Of a stretch of 64,000 bases of DNA, positions 19,762-29,884 are shown in pieces (the first letter of the stretch is position 1; each line of letters opens with the position of its first letter). Origin of the DNA: an uncultured Muribaculaceae bacterium (GTDB lineage Bacteria; Bacteroidota; Bacteroidia; Bacteroidales; Muribaculaceae); NCBI GenBank assembly GCA_910579995.1, contig CAJTWH010000011.1, positions 28,302 through 92,301 of the forward strand, read 5' to 3'. The position numbers were made by a program, and so were the translations under genes. The notes below the pieces were generated by a model. It ran no database searches. It saw only the letters and a program-made list of their open reading frames with translations, and had not been told where the DNA came from.

Positions 19762-21441
19762 TTAATATCCGGGGTTATTTATACCGTTCAGCTTATAGTT
19801 TGACTGGATTTCCTTCAGCGGAATTGGCAAAAGCTCGCTATGACCGACTCTGAAATTCTTATATGCCGGATAAGCGTTTTTAGTGCCTTGGTTCACAATC
19901 GACTTACTGCCAAAAAGCTGCAAGGCGTCATAAAGGATACCCCAACGGATAAGGTCATATTTACGCTGTCCTTCATAAGCCAGCTCAAAACCGCGCTCAA
20001 AATACAGAGCCATCCTGAATTTTCCCTCATCGGTGGAATCATCAATATAATCAGGATGATGAGTCTTGAAGATGGGCGCCATAAGCTTACTGTAATTTGA
20101 AGTATTTATAGCTGTCGCGCCGGCGCGGACACGAACACGGTTCAATAAATCCCACGCCTTAGGAGTGTCGCCAAGTTCGTTATAGGCTTCGGCAGCGAGA
20201 AGTACCATATCAGCATAACGCAGCGGACAGAAATTCACATCACCATAATTGATATTCTTATTCCAAGAATCGGGCGACATCCATTCTCTACGCCATTTGC
20301 CGACATAGTAGCTGGCTTTACCGCGGGCCTGCTGAATGTGTTTGCGCTGCTCCACGTTCCAGATATACCGATAGGTGCATATATTGACATCGCGGCGCTC
20401 ATCGGTAGTTTCGTAAAAGTCATACCACTCAGGCACAGCATAGAACATTGCATTGGCGCGGCCCATATATTGCGCCTGCTCGGTAGGGGATATTCCTGTG
20501 GGTTCGGCTACAGCGGGGCCGTTATAAATACCCCAAGCGCTACCATTCCTGCGGCCTTGCTCTTGCAACATACCGATTTCCCACAAATTTTCTTTAGGAT
20601 CGGATACCCCGGCAGATATCGATTTAAATAATGCGGCATATCCTCCGGCATATAGGTCATGATAGCCGTTTTCCTCAATCGCTTCCCAAGCAGATATAAC
20701 ATCCTGAAAATATTTTTTTCTTGTGTTATCATCAGGCCGGGTAATAGATCCATCAAGTTGCAGTGAGTATCCGGCACGCTGCATAAGCACCCTCATTTTC
20801 AATGCGTAGGCAGCCCCTGCTGTCGGGCGTTCGATATTACCATCAGAAGCCCAAGGGAGCGCAGACGCGATATCAAGATCTTTAATAATCACATCATAGA
20901 TGTCTTCGCGGCTCACACGAGCTTTAAAAGCTTGATCATAAGTTTCTGTACTTTTCTCCGAAAACGGCACATCACCCCAGAATTTCACCAGATCGAACGC
21001 AAGGAACGCACGAAGGAAATGAGCTTCTCCACAAAGAGAGCGGAGAGTGGGATCAGAAGCATATTGCGGCATGGCCTCAATACCTTCAATCGCCGTATTC
21101 GCCCTGTCTATTCCTTGGTATTTCATTTGCCAGAGCGTTTGCACCCAAGAATTGGTAGACGTTGCCGTATAGTGGACTATATCATGCACTTGGTTGTCGT
21201 TGTTTGTTCGGGCGGAGAAATACATGTCGTCCGACGCGGGCGGAGCCATCTCATACCATCCATAATGGTTATAATTGCTGATGGAGCTGTATATGCCAAG
21301 CACAGCCATGTCGGCATGTTCGGCCGAATCGAAAAAGGTGTTGGCATCATAGCTTCCGTTGGGTTTCTCTGTCAATTCATCAGTACAAGACACTGACAAT
21401 ACAGAAATTGCTATGATAAGCAGATATATTACTTTGTTCAT
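19762..21441 (-). CDS. SusD/RagB-family lipoprotein of the lyase/sulfatase PUL
   Basis: A 559-residue lipoprotein (lipobox LSVSC, then TDELTEKPNGSYDANTFFDS). The family pattern is clear: HADMAVLGIYSSI, GEAHFLRAFLAFDLVKFWGDVPF, ADMVLLAAEAYNELGD, LLNRVRVRAGA, FERGFELAYEGQRKYDLIRWG and LLPIPLKEIQSN. It forms the surface lid of the SusC gene that ends 3 bases upstream and is the last gene of the long minus operon. Its substrate is inferred to be a uronate-containing glycan from the linked lyases. Confidence 0.96.
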   Translation of the reverse strand: MNKVIYLLIIAISVLSVSCTDELTEKPNGSYDANTFFDSAEHADMAVLGIYSSISNYNHYGWYEMAPPASDDMYFSARTNNDNQVHDIVHYTATSTNSWVQTLWQMKYQGIDRANTAIEGIEAMPQYASDPTLRSLCGEAHFLRAFLAFDLVKFWGDVPFSEKSTETYDQAFKARVSREDIYDVIIKDLDIASALPWASDGNIERPTAGAAYALKMRVLMQRAGYSLQLDGSITRPDDNTRKKYFQDVISAWEAIEENGYHDLYAGGYAALFKSISAGVSDPKENLWEIGMLQEQGRRNGSAWGIYNGPAVAEPTGISPTEQAQYMGRANAMFYAVPEWYDFYETTDERRDVNICTYRYIWNVEQRKHIQQARGKASYYVGKWRREWMSPDSWNKNINYGDVNFCPLRYADMVLLAAEAYNELGDTPKAWDLLNRVRVRAGATAINTSNYSKLMAPIFKTHHPDYIDDSTDEGKFRMALYFERGFELAYEGQRKYDLIRWGILYDALQLFGSKSIVNQGTKNAYPAYKNFRVGHSELLPIPLKEIQSNYKLNGINNPGY

Positions 21442-21444
21442 TTG

Positions 21445-24400
21445 TCAGAATACTATATTAGTTCCAAAAATAAATGTACGGCTCAACGGATATGCACCGA
21501 AGTCTACACCGGGTGTGAGCGGGCTACTCATCGTAGACACCTCCGGATCAAAACCGGTATAAGAAGTCAAGGTGACCAAATTATTGCCGGTAAAATACAG
21601 ACGGCACTTCTTGACACCTAATTTTGACAACCATCTTTCGGGGAATGTATAGCCAAATGTTATATTAGCCAATTTCAGGTAAGAAGCATCTTCTACAGCC
21701 CATGAATGGATGTAGTTGTCACCTTGCTCCATATCGTAATATGCAGCTACGGTTTTACCACTGTTAAGGGCAGCCAATTCAGCAGGATCGTAGACTATGT
21801 CACCTTTCGAATTAATTGTCATCCAACGGTTGTGCTGATCGGCAATTGCAAGTGCGTTATAATTCTGAGACCCCACTTTGGTGGTAATCAATTTGGTTGC
21901 ATTTAAAACATCGGCACCCACGCTGAAAGTGAGGAAGACGCTCAAATCGAATCCTTTCCATACAAATGAATTGTTCAAGCCGCCAAACAGTTTAGGAGTG
22001 GCATTACCGATAACGGTCTTATCGTCTTCTGTGATTGTGCCGCTGTGGTCAATATCCTTAAATTTCCACATACCGGGTTTTACTGACTCGCGTGAGCCCT
22101 GATAAGGTATGCCTTCTTTGAGAAGATACGTTTTAGTAGCAGGATTATAATCAAAGTCCTCAACCTGATAAAGACCCTCGGTAATCAAGCCAAAGAATTG
22201 TCCGACAGGAGACCCAACTTCAAGGAGATGAGTATTTTGAGAATAGCCGAATTTAGCCTCATACATCTGGCGGTCGCCACCAACAAGCGATTTAACCGTA
22301 TTTTTATTATGGCTAAGGGTGAGAGTGGTTGTCCAGTCGAACTCGGCGACATTGAGATTATGAGAGGTGACAGTCAAGTCAAAACCTACATTTCTTGTAG
22401 ATCCGGCATTTACAATCATTGAAGTGTAGCCCGATGATTCAGGAAGAGGGGCATTGAGCAACAAATCATTACTTTCATTTATATAGAACTCAGGAGTGAT
22501 TGTAATCCGCTGGTTAAGGAAACCTATATCCAGACCAAGATTGAATGTCTTATTTGATTCCCATTTCAAATCGGGGTTGGGGATTTGCGTTACCGCAACA
22601 CCATTGACCAACGAACTGCCAGAGGCTGTAAGAACAGAGTTCATCAGAGCAAGTGAATTATAGCTGCCGATACGGTTATTGCCTGCCAAGCCATAGCCGG
22701 CGCGGAGTTTTAAATCAGAGAATATATTAAGATTGCGAATAAAATCTTCTTCAGCCATACGCCATGCAGCCGACACGGCAGGGAAATATCCCCACTTGTG
22801 ATCTTTACCGAATTTTGAAGAACCATCAGCACGGAGCGAGGCTGTAAAAAGATATTTGGCTTTGTAGTCGTAATTGACACGCGTAAAGAACGAGAGGAGT
22901 TTGTCGCTGTCATTGAATGATGAGTTCACTATCGAAGGAGTTCCTACAGCAGTGTTGTCCATGCCAAAATCATCGGTTGTCATATTGCTGACACCCGACT
23001 CCAGCGCCCTTGTCCAACGACTCACATATTCCTGACCCAGCTGTACCATTACATGATGAGTTTTTTTAATGCGCTTGTCGTAAGTAAGGACATTCGAGGT
23101 AGAGAAACTTCCAACCTCATTTTGACGGATAGAGCCATAGATACCATTGCGGCTTCCCATTATCGAATTAGGGCCGTAGAACAGTTCACGACGATAATTT
23201 TGATAACGTGTGCCGGTGTTGTTTCGGAAAGTCCAACCGCGACCGAGTTTGAAAGTGATACCGGCATTGGCTTGTAAAGTACGAACTTCGCGGTCATCTT
23301 TCTCATCTGAAGCTCCGAGAAGCGGGTTGACCATCACATTTCCGTCAGTATCAGTATACAAGTTGTCGTTTGTATTGAGAAGTTCGCTGTCATCTCCATG
23401 TATGCCTATAGTGGGTCGATATTGGAGAATCTGCGCAAGCTTATTAAAACGTGCATTTGTGTTACTGCCGGCATCATTGGTTCCGTTACCGGCAATACCG
23501 GCGCCGAAGATTTTTTGAGAATCGTAGGTGACGCGACCGGTCACAGACAGGCGCGAGTTGATCTGTCCACGGATATTTCCGGCGATACTATGCTTACTAC
23601 TACCGGAATATACCATAGCACCATCGTCCTCCAGATAACCGTAAGAAATATAATAGTTAATTTTATCAGTACCACCACTTACAGCAGCGCGATAATTTTG
23701 CGTAAAAGTAGTGGCGCCCATAGTCTCGTCAAGCCAATTTATGCCGGGGCGGTGAGCGTAATTCTCAGCGATATCAAGGAAACCACCATATCTGTTCTGC
23801 CAGCCGAGCATAGTCTCTTCGGGAGTGGAAGACCAACCTAATGTGCGCTCATAATCGGCCAATACAAATTCCTCAGCATCCATCACCCCAAGAAATTTCG
23901 ACAAGCGTCTGAAACCTACATAAGCGTCAAATGTGAGATTAGCTTTACCTTCATTATTGGCACCTGATTTAGTGGTAATAAGCACAACGCCGTTAGCACC
24001 ACGGGCACCATAGATTGCAGTTGCCGACGCATCTTTGAGCACGTCGATAGATTCGATATCCGCCGGATTGAGATTAGCCATACCGTCCTCGTTGGGGAAT
24101 CCGTCGATTACATACAAAGGACTGTTATCCTGCGTAATCGACATACCGCCTCGCACACGTATCGAAGGCGTTGCGCCGGGTTGACCGTCAGTGCTGATAA
24201 TCTGCACACCGGCAAGACGGCCTTCCAGAGCCTTTGTTGCGTCACCACCGGGGGTAACGGTAATAACATCACCTTTTACAGAAGATACCGAACCTGTCAA
24301 TTCTTTTCGAGTTGTCGCAGCATAGCCGATAACCACAACTTCATTGAGCGAAGTAGATTTAGGCACCATAATCACATCAATTTTGGAGCGACCGTCAATT

Positions 24401-24669
24401 GATACAATCTTAGTTTCCATTCCAACATAGCTGAATTCCAATTTGTCGGCATTGTCGGGCACATCGATAGAGTATAAACCATCAATGTCTGTAACAGTAG
24501 CAATCTTAGGATTATTCGCCAACTTTACAGAAGCTCCGATGGCCGGTTCTCCAGAGTCATCAAGTACAGTACCGGTAACGATTTCAGCCATCACTGCCGG
24601 AGTCAAGGCAACAGATACCATCATTGTCAAGGCAGCTGCTGTACTGTGATAAATGTTAAACAATTTCAT
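21445..24669 (-). CDS. SusC-like TonB-dependent transporter of the lyase/sulfatase PUL
   Basis: The ATG at 24669 gives a 1074-residue protein with a proper signal peptide (MKLFNIYHSTAAALTMMVSV). An in-frame TTG at 24705 would run into the upstream gene's stop and is less likely. An N-terminal carboxypeptidase-D-like domain (GTVLDDSGEPAIGASVKL) is followed by the TonB-box-like region LNEVVVIGYAATTRKELTGS, the plug (LAGVQIISTDGQPG, LYVIDGFPNE, ESIDVLKDASATAIYGARG) and a ~800-residue barrel ending GTNIVF. It imports the oligosaccharides made by the surface lyase. It sits between the lipoprotein lyase and SusD genes in one operon. Confidence 0.95.
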   Translation of the reverse strand: MKLFNIYHSTAAALTMMVSVALTPAVMAEIVTGTVLDDSGEPAIGASVKLANNPKIATVTDIDGLYSIDVPDNADKLEFSYVGMETKIVSIDGRSKIDVIMVPKSTSLNEVVVIGYAATTRKELTGSVSSVKGDVITVTPGGDATKALEGRLAGVQIISTDGQPGATPSIRVRGGMSITQDNSPLYVIDGFPNEDGMANLNPADIESIDVLKDASATAIYGARGANGVVLITTKSGANNEGKANLTFDAYVGFRRLSKFLGVMDAEEFVLADYERTLGWSSTPEETMLGWQNRYGGFLDIAENYAHRPGINWLDETMGATTFTQNYRAAVSGGTDKINYYISYGYLEDDGAMVYSGSSKHSIAGNIRGQINSRLSVTGRVTYDSQKIFGAGIAGNGTNDAGSNTNARFNKLAQILQYRPTIGIHGDDSELLNTNDNLYTDTDGNVMVNPLLGASDEKDDREVRTLQANAGITFKLGRGWTFRNNTGTRYQNYRRELFYGPNSIMGSRNGIYGSIRQNEVGSFSTSNVLTYDKRIKKTHHVMVQLGQEYVSRWTRALESGVSNMTTDDFGMDNTAVGTPSIVNSSFNDSDKLLSFFTRVNYDYKAKYLFTASLRADGSSKFGKDHKWGYFPAVSAAWRMAEEDFIRNLNIFSDLKLRAGYGLAGNNRIGSYNSLALMNSVLTASGSSLVNGVAVTQIPNPDLKWESNKTFNLGLDIGFLNQRITITPEFYINESNDLLLNAPLPESSGYTSMIVNAGSTRNVGFDLTVTSHNLNVAEFDWTTTLTLSHNKNTVKSLVGGDRQMYEAKFGYSQNTHLLEVGSPVGQFFGLITEGLYQVEDFDYNPATKTYLLKEGIPYQGSRESVKPGMWKFKDIDHSGTITEDDKTVIGNATPKLFGGLNNSFVWKGFDLSVFLTFSVGADVLNATKLITTKVGSQNYNALAIADQHNRWMTINSKGDIVYDPAELAALNSGKTVAAYYDMEQGDNYIHSWAVEDASYLKLANITFGYTFPERWLSKLGVKKCRLYFTGNNLVTLTSYTGFDPEVSTMSSPLTPGVDFGAYPLSRTFIFGTNIVF

Positions 24670-24701
24670 TGATTTGATAATGTGGTTTTTAAAAAGAATT
24701 T

Positions 24702-27248
24702 TCAATTCATGCGGGTAGAGACCGGAGAGATATCTATCAACTCTTCATTCACAGGATGTCCCTCGTGATCATCAATAAGAATTGATGATCCGCGGTAATG
24801 TCGTGGATAGAAGGAGTCATTAAAGTTTATATGATCGGATCCATAGAACAGTCCGGCCCCAATCTTGGCATTTGATATCGACAATGACGGGGGATTGCTG
24901 TCGAGAGTCGCAGAAATCCGCCAATTGTCTACTTCCACACCGGATTCGCCGATGTTTACGGCCTGATACTCTTCATCAAGAGATGTTGATTGAATTATCG
25001 CAAGATAGCGTGTTGTCATTGCCCCGTCGACCGTAGCCTTCAAATGCCATTGCTCCGGGTATGCGTCGCCGGTTATTGCCGGAGGTACAGTCCATTGAGA
25101 AGTTTGCGATACCGACATAACATCTCCGCACAACAATATAACACGACTTTTTATTCCTTCGGCTTCATTTACAGTTTCCAAAATTCTTGAATTGCCTGCA
25201 GCCTCGGTTATCTCAAATGGCTGTTTGCTATGCAGTAACCAATCCCAACGCGAGCTTTCCAAGGCCTCAAGTTCGTCATAAATCACCACCGTACCATCAG
25301 ATAACATGGCAATATGACGATAATATCTTGAAAGAGATGTTTTCCCGAAACCATTTTCGACAGACTGCTCAATGCCGGCTTTCTTGAAAGCTTCAATCCA
25401 CATCGGATCATCGCTGATACCGCAGTAAGCATTTGAAGCGTCGCCCAAGGCATAGGCTATGTTGTCGCCACATGCAGCCCGCAATATCCGCCCATATCCT
25501 TTGGTTGAATAAGGTTGTCCTATACCGTTTATCAATACAGTATTATGCGCTCGGGTATGACGATATGACATAAGGTTGTGAGCGTCGCTGAAATTCTGGT
25601 AATATCCCGAACTTCTGAACACATCTTTACCCCTAAAAGAAAGATTGAAAGCATTCTGGCTAGCAGTAGTATGACTTCCTGATCCAAAAGTACTTGAACG
25701 GAAACCCACCGCCACATCTTTATCCTTATCAAAGAGAGAAGAGTGCATTGCCACTTCACCACAGTCTTTATACCAAGAGAGCATAGCCGGAGCGACAAGC
25801 ATATCATTACTTTGAGATTTTTTAGCCCTGCATATACGCATGAGGCGCATTTCCCAATCATTGTTTACAAGATTACCACATTGTGCGGCATACCATGCGG
25901 CATAAGAATCATCAGTGTAGTAGGCGAGAAAATCTGCAAACGCCGCCATCTGATGGTTTGGAGTCTGCCGGGTTTCACTGGCGTCTCCGAATCCAATGTT
26001 TGAGGCTGCCGGAGGTGTGGTATAGCTTAACGCCCGCCCGGCATTGAGATACCAAGGATGTTGAATGAAGTCAAAACCGGTAATATAAGAAAATAGCACA
26101 GGCATATAGCACAGGGTCATGACATTGGCATTGAAATACCCAACACCGTTGTGCCACAGGCCATCTCTGTTGAAGCCACCAGCCGGCGCACGTGCAGTCC
26201 ATAATTCATAAAGATACTCCAGCAAAGGCAACACGCGCTCCCCTTGCTCAGGAGAATCATAAATCGTCAAAGCGGCCTGCAGCATACGGCGCATGTTCTG
26301 CTGCCAAAAATGATTGTCAAAAATATGGTTTTCCTCTACCTTTCGCGATGTATTGAAAAACTTTACCAAAACATCAGCCAACCACTGCTCAATAAATGAC
26401 TTTTTATCAACGTCAACTTGCGCATATAATAAATCATAACATGCCGCCAAAGCATAGGTTAATGACGATGTAGTGAAATTATCGGAGTAAAGCTGAGTTT
26501 GTGATGGCGGATTGTTTTTGAAACAATCTATAAAAGAGAGCATTTTTTCAGCGTACTCTCTGCGCTGTGTAAGATAGTAAGCCTGATACAGCCAAGAAAT
26601 CTCTTCGGCCAATGTCTGAGCTTGAGAATACATGTCGGCGGTAGCTGAATAATCACGCAGGAGCGCTTTGTCTGCACGGTTGCACAGCTGGCGATACTCA
26701 ACATGTGATTCAATATTCGCACGGACATCCTCTACAAAAGGTGTTGTAAAACAATAAAGTCGTGGGAATATACGTGGCGCATTGTCAAGAAAAGTGTCAA
26801 AACCCGGAGTCACGAATACCGGAGTCTGATCTTTTACCTGAAAATCATATACCTCACTCCAATTTCCGGTTGTACCATCATCTGCGATAGTCCGGAATCG
26901 CCAGAACCAAATGCCGGCTTCAAGTTCGGCATGCGGATTAAACATACACCATTGCAATCTACCGCTTCTGAGAGTTGACTCATCTGAAAATTCAGAATCG
27001 CGTGAGAGTTCAATCTCAATATCGCGCCCCGAAGTCATAGATTCGGGCACAATCAGAGGGGCAGGATTTATCAATATCTCATTGCAAGACCGAGGGTAAG
27101 GCACTGTCCTTATTTTCTGACGATATTCATCTTGTGCCCCGACAGCCGGAGCTTCCACCGGATCATCAACAGTTGACGGCAATTCTATATCATCAGAACA
27201 TGACAGGCAGATTGCAGCACCCAATATTGTTGCAAAAAGATATTTCAT
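24702..27248 (-). CDS. DUF4962/heparinase II-III-type polysaccharide lyase, lipoprotein
   Basis: An 848-residue protein with a lipobox (ICLSCSDD), so probably cell-surface anchored. Residues ~60-140 form a DUF4962-like beta domain (ELEAGIWFWRFRTI). The alpha/alpha toroid follows (YALAACYDLLYAQVD, ENHIFDNHFWQQNMRRML, GGFNRDGLWHNGVGYFNAN). The heparinase II/III beta-sandwich comes next, with SHTTASQNAFNLSFRGKDVF, RHTRAHNTVLINGIGQ, VVIYDELEA and HLKATVD. The Tyr in HNGVGYFNAN and the conserved His residues are candidate catalytic groups. Related lyases cleave glycosaminoglycans or other uronate polymers by beta-elimination. It is paralogous to the lyase at 30599-33208, which has an ordinary signal peptide, suggesting a surface/periplasm split. 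Specificity is not determinable from the sequence. Confidence 0.87.
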   Translation of the reverse strand: MKYLFATILGAAICLSCSDDIELPSTVDDPVEAPAVGAQDEYRQKIRTVPYPRSCNEILINPAPLIVPESMTSGRDIEIELSRDSEFSDESTLRSGRLQWCMFNPHAELEAGIWFWRFRTIADDGTTGNWSEVYDFQVKDQTPVFVTPGFDTFLDNAPRIFPRLYCFTTPFVEDVRANIESHVEYRQLCNRADKALLRDYSATADMYSQAQTLAEEISWLYQAYYLTQRREYAEKMLSFIDCFKNNPPSQTQLYSDNFTTSSLTYALAACYDLLYAQVDVDKKSFIEQWLADVLVKFFNTSRKVEENHIFDNHFWQQNMRRMLQAALTIYDSPEQGERVLPLLEYLYELWTARAPAGGFNRDGLWHNGVGYFNANVMTLCYMPVLFSYITGFDFIQHPWYLNAGRALSYTTPPAASNIGFGDASETRQTPNHQMAAFADFLAYYTDDSYAAWYAAQCGNLVNNDWEMRLMRICRAKKSQSNDMLVAPAMLSWYKDCGEVAMHSSLFDKDKDVAVGFRSSTFGSGSHTTASQNAFNLSFRGKDVFRSSGYYQNFSDAHNLMSYRHTRAHNTVLINGIGQPYSTKGYGRILRAACGDNIAYALGDASNAYCGISDDPMWIEAFKKAGIEQSVENGFGKTSLSRYYRHIAMLSDGTVVIYDELEALESSRWDWLLHSKQPFEITEAAGNSRILETVNEAEGIKSRVILLCGDVMSVSQTSQWTVPPAITGDAYPEQWHLKATVDGAMTTRYLAIIQSTSLDEEYQAVNIGESGVEVDNWRISATLDSNPPSLSISNAKIGAGLFYGSDHINFNDSFYPRHYRGSSILIDDHEGHPVNEELIDISPVSTRMN

Positions 27249-27264
27249 GGTATATTATGTTATA

Positions 27265-27301
27265 TATAACCGGGGCCGAAAGGCTCTCAGCCCCGGTTAT
27301 A
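27265..27301 (-). other. strong intercistronic hairpin in the minus PUL operon
   Basis: TATAACCGGGGC and GCCCCGGTTATA form a 12-bp perfect stem between the fimbrillin-like gene and the lipoprotein lyase gene. The downstream minus-strand tail is A/T mixed, not a pure U-run. It may partly terminate transcription or protect the upstream mRNA, separating the expression of surface fimbria-like genes from the lyase-SusC-SusD genes (inference). Confidence 0.6.
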
Positions 27302-27314
27302 AAGGTTTAACTGA

Positions 27315-28856
27315 TTATTCAAATATTGTGAACATCGGACGGCACAGGGCAGTCTGTTTTGTCTGAGTGGTGACACTAATGCCGGCAGCCTGACAATTCG
27401 GCACCTCGGCAGCATTCATTCTCACACCTGAGATATTGCCTTGATCATTGATTGAAGATGAAGCGTAATTTACAGTTGCGATAGGATCGCGGTCAAAGAT
27501 ATTCGCGGTAGAGAACAGAGCTTTGAAAGCCTCACTGCCTGTAGCTGCCTCTCCTTTATTATTTTCGTAGAGCATGTGGAGCCATACTTCCAACTGGTTA
27601 AGGGAAGGGATGTACCAGCCTGATGTATTACCCGAAAGTGAATTTAAGCCTACCCATGCAGTATAAGATTGCTCAAATTGAGTACCTTGAAGTTTGGATA
27701 TTAAAGAGGCGGTGGGTTCCAAGCCATTGTTGGCAGTTGTTTTTTCAAGACCGGTGATAAGTGTTTCGCCGAATGATTGACGGGCGCTTGCGACATTGTT
27801 GAGAGCAACGGCATAGGCTTTGATTGTCTTTCCGGCAAACTGAGCGGGATATTCATTGATGTTATCGCCGTCGAGCGCACCCATATAGAAAACCACGGCA
27901 ACAGCGTCGGCAACATTGGCAGTAGCTTCACCGTTTGAGTTGACATAGCTGCCAACGGTCATTTCAACAGGTTTATTGGGATCATTTGTCCAATTGCCAT
28001 CAATGTTGACCGACACATTTACATCTTGAGTGGCGGCGTCGGTAAGAGTTCCGGTTACATTGACAAGATAGTTTGCGTCTGTAGGAATCTTGCCGGCAGC
28101 GATGGTGAGGTCAAATGTTTTCGAGCCTTCAGCCTTTACCGAAATCTCGCTCTCAAGCATTGAGCTGTTCTGTGCTCCGAAGATGTAAGTTTTGAACCAT
28201 GGAGCAGAGGCAGGATCAAAAGAACTGTTTGAAAGCGTTACAGTCTGGGTAGACTCAACATTGCCTGTAAGTATATTATATCCTGAAGGAGCTTCGTAGC
28301 TGACTTCGAGAGAGGTACATCCTTCTGCCTTTTCAGGGTTCTCGGGCATGAAGCTTACGCAGGCAAAGGGACGGACAAGGGTTACCGACGCGTTATTGAC
28401 AAATCGGTCGAGGCGTCCGGCAAAGGCGTCGCAGACATCTTCTACAAGACCAAATTCGGTCTGCGCGAATGTGATATCGGTGAGGTCTTCTGTATTATAC
28501 ACTTTTGCGGCTCCTGCGGCAGAGGGTTGGTATTCGGCCCAGAAAAGAGCAGAGCTTGCGCCGGCATCCTGCTCGGCACCGGTGATGACGAAAGCTGTGC
28601 TTCCGCCTGCGGCACTCATTGTCTTCTGCTGGCCGACCATGTTGCCGTCAGCGTCAAGAAGCTGCATAATGCACTTGAGTTCATAACCGTCTATTTCGGC
28701 CAGCGAAGCTCGCGAGCCTGATGTACCGGCAGTTTGCACAGCCACTGTGATATCGGCATGAGCCGACTCCGGGGCATTGGTGACAGCGTCGGAGCTGCAA
28801 CCGGTAGCACCCCATACTCCTGCAAGCAGGAATACTGATGAAATGAATTTGTTCAT
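27315..28856 (-). CDS. fimbrillin-like surface lipoprotein (FimA/Mfa-type relative)
   Basis: A 513-residue lipoprotein (lipobox WGATGCSS). The N-terminal half resembles DUF6562/fimbrillin-type beta domains: an N-terminal strand ADITVAVQTAG, an RASLAEIDGYELKCIMQL strand, a long transthyretin-like sandwich with FACVSFMPEN and YIFGAQNSS. The C-terminal ~180 residues hold a separate module with GWYIPSLNQLEVWLHMLYEN, like the lectin-like or DUF1566-type ends of fimbrial tip proteins. No enzyme motif is visible. With the two genes upstream (DUF6562-like anchor and DUF3575 protein) it makes a compact fimbria-like cassette inside the PUL operon. Whether it polymerises or acts as a fixed glycan-binding protein is unknown. 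Confidence 0.72.
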   Translation of the reverse strand: MNKFISSVFLLAGVWGATGCSSDAVTNAPESAHADITVAVQTAGTSGSRASLAEIDGYELKCIMQLLDADGNMVGQQKTMSAAGGSTAFVITGAEQDAGASSALFWAEYQPSAAGAAKVYNTEDLTDITFAQTEFGLVEDVCDAFAGRLDRFVNNASVTLVRPFACVSFMPENPEKAEGCTSLEVSYEAPSGYNILTGNVESTQTVTLSNSSFDPASAPWFKTYIFGAQNSSMLESEISVKAEGSKTFDLTIAAGKIPTDANYLVNVTGTLTDAATQDVNVSVNIDGNWTNDPNKPVEMTVGSYVNSNGEATANVADAVAVVFYMGALDGDNINEYPAQFAGKTIKAYAVALNNVASARQSFGETLITGLEKTTANNGLEPTASLISKLQGTQFEQSYTAWVGLNSLSGNTSGWYIPSLNQLEVWLHMLYENNKGEAATGSEAFKALFSTANIFDRDPIATVNYASSSINDQGNISGVRMNAAEVPNCQAAGISVTTQTKQTALCRPMFTIFE

Positions 28857-28891
28857 GATAATTATTTATGGTATATTAATATATTCTTCAA

Positions 28892-29884
28892 TTATAATTC
28901 TCCTAAATCGATATCAATAGAGCCGTCGTAATCACCATCAATGATAGCGCCGCCATCACTTGTATTAGTAAGAAAACGTCCTCTGACGGTTGTATTATAA
29001 CCGGCCATCACAGGAATTGACAATGCTGTTGTAGACACAACAACTCCATTTTCATCCATTACCTCGAGATCGAGCGGTAAGGAAAAGTCTAAATTACGGC
29101 ACATAATATAGTCAAATCCGATACACATTTCTTCCATATCAGAGGCCTTGAAATTGAGAGCCGTCTTATATGATAGAAAATTAAGCATGTTTTTAGGCGT
29201 TTGCTCAAGTACATTGAAGCCTGTAGCGACATATCCTGCATATCTGATACGGGCAGTGAATGATTTTCCACCAATAATTCCGTTTTCAACTTTATTTTTA
29301 AAAGCCTTTATATCAGTGGAAATAAGTTCATAACGCCCTACAGGACGAGATAATTCAATCTCAGACACTATCTTTGCCTGCCACTCATCTGAATATGGTC
29401 TCAAATCGATTTTGACACGTCCGCAGAAAGCGTCTTTATACTCATTATTTGCCTTGAATGGAGATACAGGGTATACCGGCGTCAGAGATTCAGGATCGTA
29501 GAAAATATTTGATTCTAAATCATTTGCGCCGACATAATCGCTCCATACAATGATATTGTACTCGCGCGCATGGAGCCGCATTGAAATCGGGATGTTCAAA
29601 CGTGTGGCAGAGCCTACAGCCTCGTATACGATTCTCCGGTCATGAATTTTATAATCAGATGTCACCGCTTCGATAACGAATCGGTGCATATATTCATCCG
29701 AAGCAGCCCGCGACCGACGCAAGTCATCGGCTTCAGGCAATGTCAAGTTTACCGATAACTCAACATCGACAGTGACGTCAGTCGGGTCCACTCCATTCCC
29801 TTCCGGTTCCTGATACAACTCACAGGAACTGAACAGGACTATGCCCAATACATATAACAGTGTTATAAAAATATGATTTTTCAT
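28892..29884 (-). CDS. DUF6562/FimB-Mfa2-like lipoprotein (fimbrial anchor type)
   Basis: A 330-residue lipoprotein (lipobox LFSSCELY). The segment VDVELSVNLTLPEADD, then a HRFVIEAVTSD strand, IPISMRLHAREYNIIVWSDYV and ATGFNVLEQTPKN, fits the paired transthyretin-like beta-sandwich seen in the Bacteroidetes fimbrial anchor/accessory families. It begins on an ATGA overlap with the DUF3575 gene stop and is followed after 35 bases by the fimbrillin-like gene, so the three are translated together. Function is inferred as surface anchoring of the downstream protein. Confidence 0.7.
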   Translation of the reverse strand: MKNHIFITLLYVLGIVLFSSCELYQEPEGNGVDPTDVTVDVELSVNLTLPEADDLRRSRAASDEYMHRFVIEAVTSDYKIHDRRIVYEAVGSATRLNIPISMRLHAREYNIIVWSDYVGANDLESNIFYDPESLTPVYPVSPFKANNEYKDAFCGRVKIDLRPYSDEWQAKIVSEIELSRPVGRYELISTDIKAFKNKVENGIIGGKSFTARIRYAGYVATGFNVLEQTPKNMLNFLSYKTALNFKASDMEEMCIGFDYIMCRNLDFSLPLDLEVMDENGVVVSTTALSIPVMAGYNTTVRGRFLTNTSDGGAIIDGDYDGSIDIDLGEL

